In this document: piece by piece, positions 6,040 through 6,917 of the stretch | Layout of the letters: each line of letters starts with the position of its first letter | Numbering within the stretch: the stretch's first letter is position 1 | Source of the DNA: Verrucomicrobiales bacterium | GTDB taxonomy: Bacteria; Verrucomicrobiota; Verrucomicrobiia; Verrucomicrobiales; DEV007 | NCBI GenBank assembly: GCA_007123695.1 | Contig: SLGN01000344.1 | Span: 1 to 6,917, forward strand | Direction: 5' to 3' | DNA: 6,917 nt | Made by a program: the position numbers and the translations under genes | The notes under the pieces: generated by a model | Seen by the model: the letters and a program-made list of their open reading frames with translations, nothing else | Database searches by the model: none | What the model was told of the DNA's origin: nothing

Positions 6040-6917
6040 ATGAACCTCCGCCCGCTCCTCCTACCCTTCCTGCTTATCTCCCTCGCCTCCGCTCCGCTCC
6101 ATGCGGAAAAGAAACAGGACCGGAAAGGTGTTGGTTCCGGATTCGACACCGCAGCCGCTGCCGCCGAGATCGACGCCCTCGTCGATGCCCGGCTCGCCGC
6201 CGAAGGCCTCGTCCCCAACGAGCCGATCGACGACGCCACCTTCGTCCGCCGCGCCTACCTCGACATCGCCGGACGCATCCCCACCATCGAGGAGTCCGAG
6301 AGCTTTCTCGGTTCCGACTATCCGCGCAAGCGCCCGCAGCTCGTCGCCGACCTGCTCGAGAGCGACGGTCACGCCAGCCATGCCTACAACTTCTGGGCCG
6401 ACATCCTGCGGATCAACACCGGCCTCGCCACCGGCGCGACCCAGGCCGAAGCCGCCTACCAGCTTTGGGTGAAGGAGGCCATCGCCAAGAACATGCCCTA
6501 CGACGAGTTCGTGCGCGAGCTGGTCTCGGCAAGGGGAATGGTCTGGGAGAACGGTGCCGTTGGCTACTACGTCCGCGACCGGGGCATGCCTCTCGACAAC
6601 ATGTCGAACACCGTGCGGGTCTTTCTGGGAACCCGCCTGGAGTGCGCCCAGTGCCACAACCATCCTTTCGACAAGTGGACCCAGATGGACTACTACGAAA
6701 TGGCGGCCTTCTCCTACGGGATGGACGCCCGCAGCTACGACTCCGACAACCGCAGGGCCATCAACCAGCGCCTCCGCGAAGAACGCGCCGCACTGCACAA
6801 GGAAGCCACCGGCATCCCGAGGTTTCCGCAGATTTCGAACAAGGCCGGCCTCGATCGCATCGTCGCCGACACCAAGCGGTTCGAGACCTATCTGGAGCGC
6901 CTCGGACTGGGCGAGAA
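6040..6917 (+). CDS. Secreted DUF1549 (PSCyt2) cytochrome family protein, 3' end outside window
   Basis: The first 292 residues are present and the frame is still open at the right edge. A signal peptide is clear: MNLR, a hydrophobic core at 5-19 and likely cleavage after LHA at residue 22. From about residue 43 the DUF1549/PSCyt2 domain follows, with the typical FVRRAYLDIAGRIPT (68-82). A c-type haem motif lies in the family-typical CAQCHNHPFDKWTQ context (C202, C205, H206). Full-length members normally continue into DUF1553/PSD1, which would lie beyond 6917. They are often paired with a DUF1501 (sulfatase-like) gene. The start ATG is chosen because it places the signal peptide correctly; no strong Shine-Dalgarno precedes it. 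The gene is divergent from hsp20-lon. The family is abundant and paralogous in Planctomycetes and Verrucomicrobia; the enzymatic role is unresolved, with redox or polysaccharide-related activity outside the cytoplasm suggested by context in other genomes. Confidence 0.92.
   Translation, partial: MNLRPLLLPFLLISLASAPLHAEKKQDRKGVGSGFDTAAAAAEIDALVDARLAAEGLVPNEPIDDATFVRRAYLDIAGRIPTIEESESFLGSDYPRKRPQLVADLLESDGHASHAYNFWADILRINTGLATGATQAEAAYQLWVKEAIAKNMPYDEFVRELVSARGMVWENGAVGYYVRDRGMPLDNMSNTVRVFLGTRLECAQCHNHPFDKWTQMDYYEMAAFSYGMDARSYDSDNRRAINQRLREERAALHKEATGIPRFPQISNKAGLDRIVADTKRFETYLERLGLGE

Noticed and set aside
5754..6239. The hsp20 frame is open upstream to 6239, giving a 296-residue version.
   Set aside because: The added part has no crystallin or other family resemblance, spans the promoter and overlaps the start of the divergent DUF1549 gene antisense.
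6061..6798. Minus-strand open frame of 245 residues over the DUF1549 gene.
   Set aside because: It is the antisense shadow of a gene with a clear signal peptide and haem motif.

Overview
The window is GC-rich and chromosomal in character. Two genes encode secreted, haem-binding proteins of the Planctomycetes/Verrucomicrobia cytochrome families (PSCyt/PSD, alias DUF1549, DUF1587, DUF1588, DUF1592 and related). Together with the near absence of Shine-Dalgarno sequences, they point to the PVC superphylum. Verrucomicrobiota is my best guess, by inference only.

Layout from left to right. Bases 1-151 hold no gene, only a short run of hairpin-forming repeats at 1-45. A rho-independent terminator (152-187) and an initiator tRNA-fMet gene (194-267) follow on the minus strand. 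The tRNA keeps the C1xA72 mismatch and the A11:U24 pair, but the first of the three usual anticodon-stem G:C pairs is A:U. After a 131-base spacer come three genes, all on the minus strand. They are, in transcriptional order, a small heat-shock protein (Hsp20, 5349-5753), the ATP-dependent protease LonA (2876-5284) and a large secreted multidomain cytochrome of the DUF1592 type (399-2804). Bases 5754-6039 are a divergent intergenic region. A plus-strand gene for a secreted DUF1549 cytochrome starts at 6040 and runs off the right edge.

Hsp20 and Lon are separated by 64 bases with no terminator or convincing internal promoter, so they probably form one protein quality-control operon: the chaperone holds unfolded proteins and Lon degrades them. 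A fair promoter (TTGAAA, 16 bases, TAGTCT) lies directly in front of hsp20. The DUF1592 gene follows lon after 71 bases and has a TATACT element just before its start, so it may be read through from lon, have its own promoter, or both. The two cytochrome genes do not belong functionally with the heat-shock genes. They are members of a large paralogous set in these phyla whose biochemical role is poorly known, often linked to polysaccharide breakdown or to redox work outside the cytoplasm.

I see no mobile element, CRISPR array, defence system or clearly novel system. The more unusual points are the initiator tRNA stem variant, an Hsp20 that ends without the C-terminal IxI tail, -10 elements close enough to start codons to suggest leaderless mRNAs, and structured segments in the 5754-6039 intergenic region.
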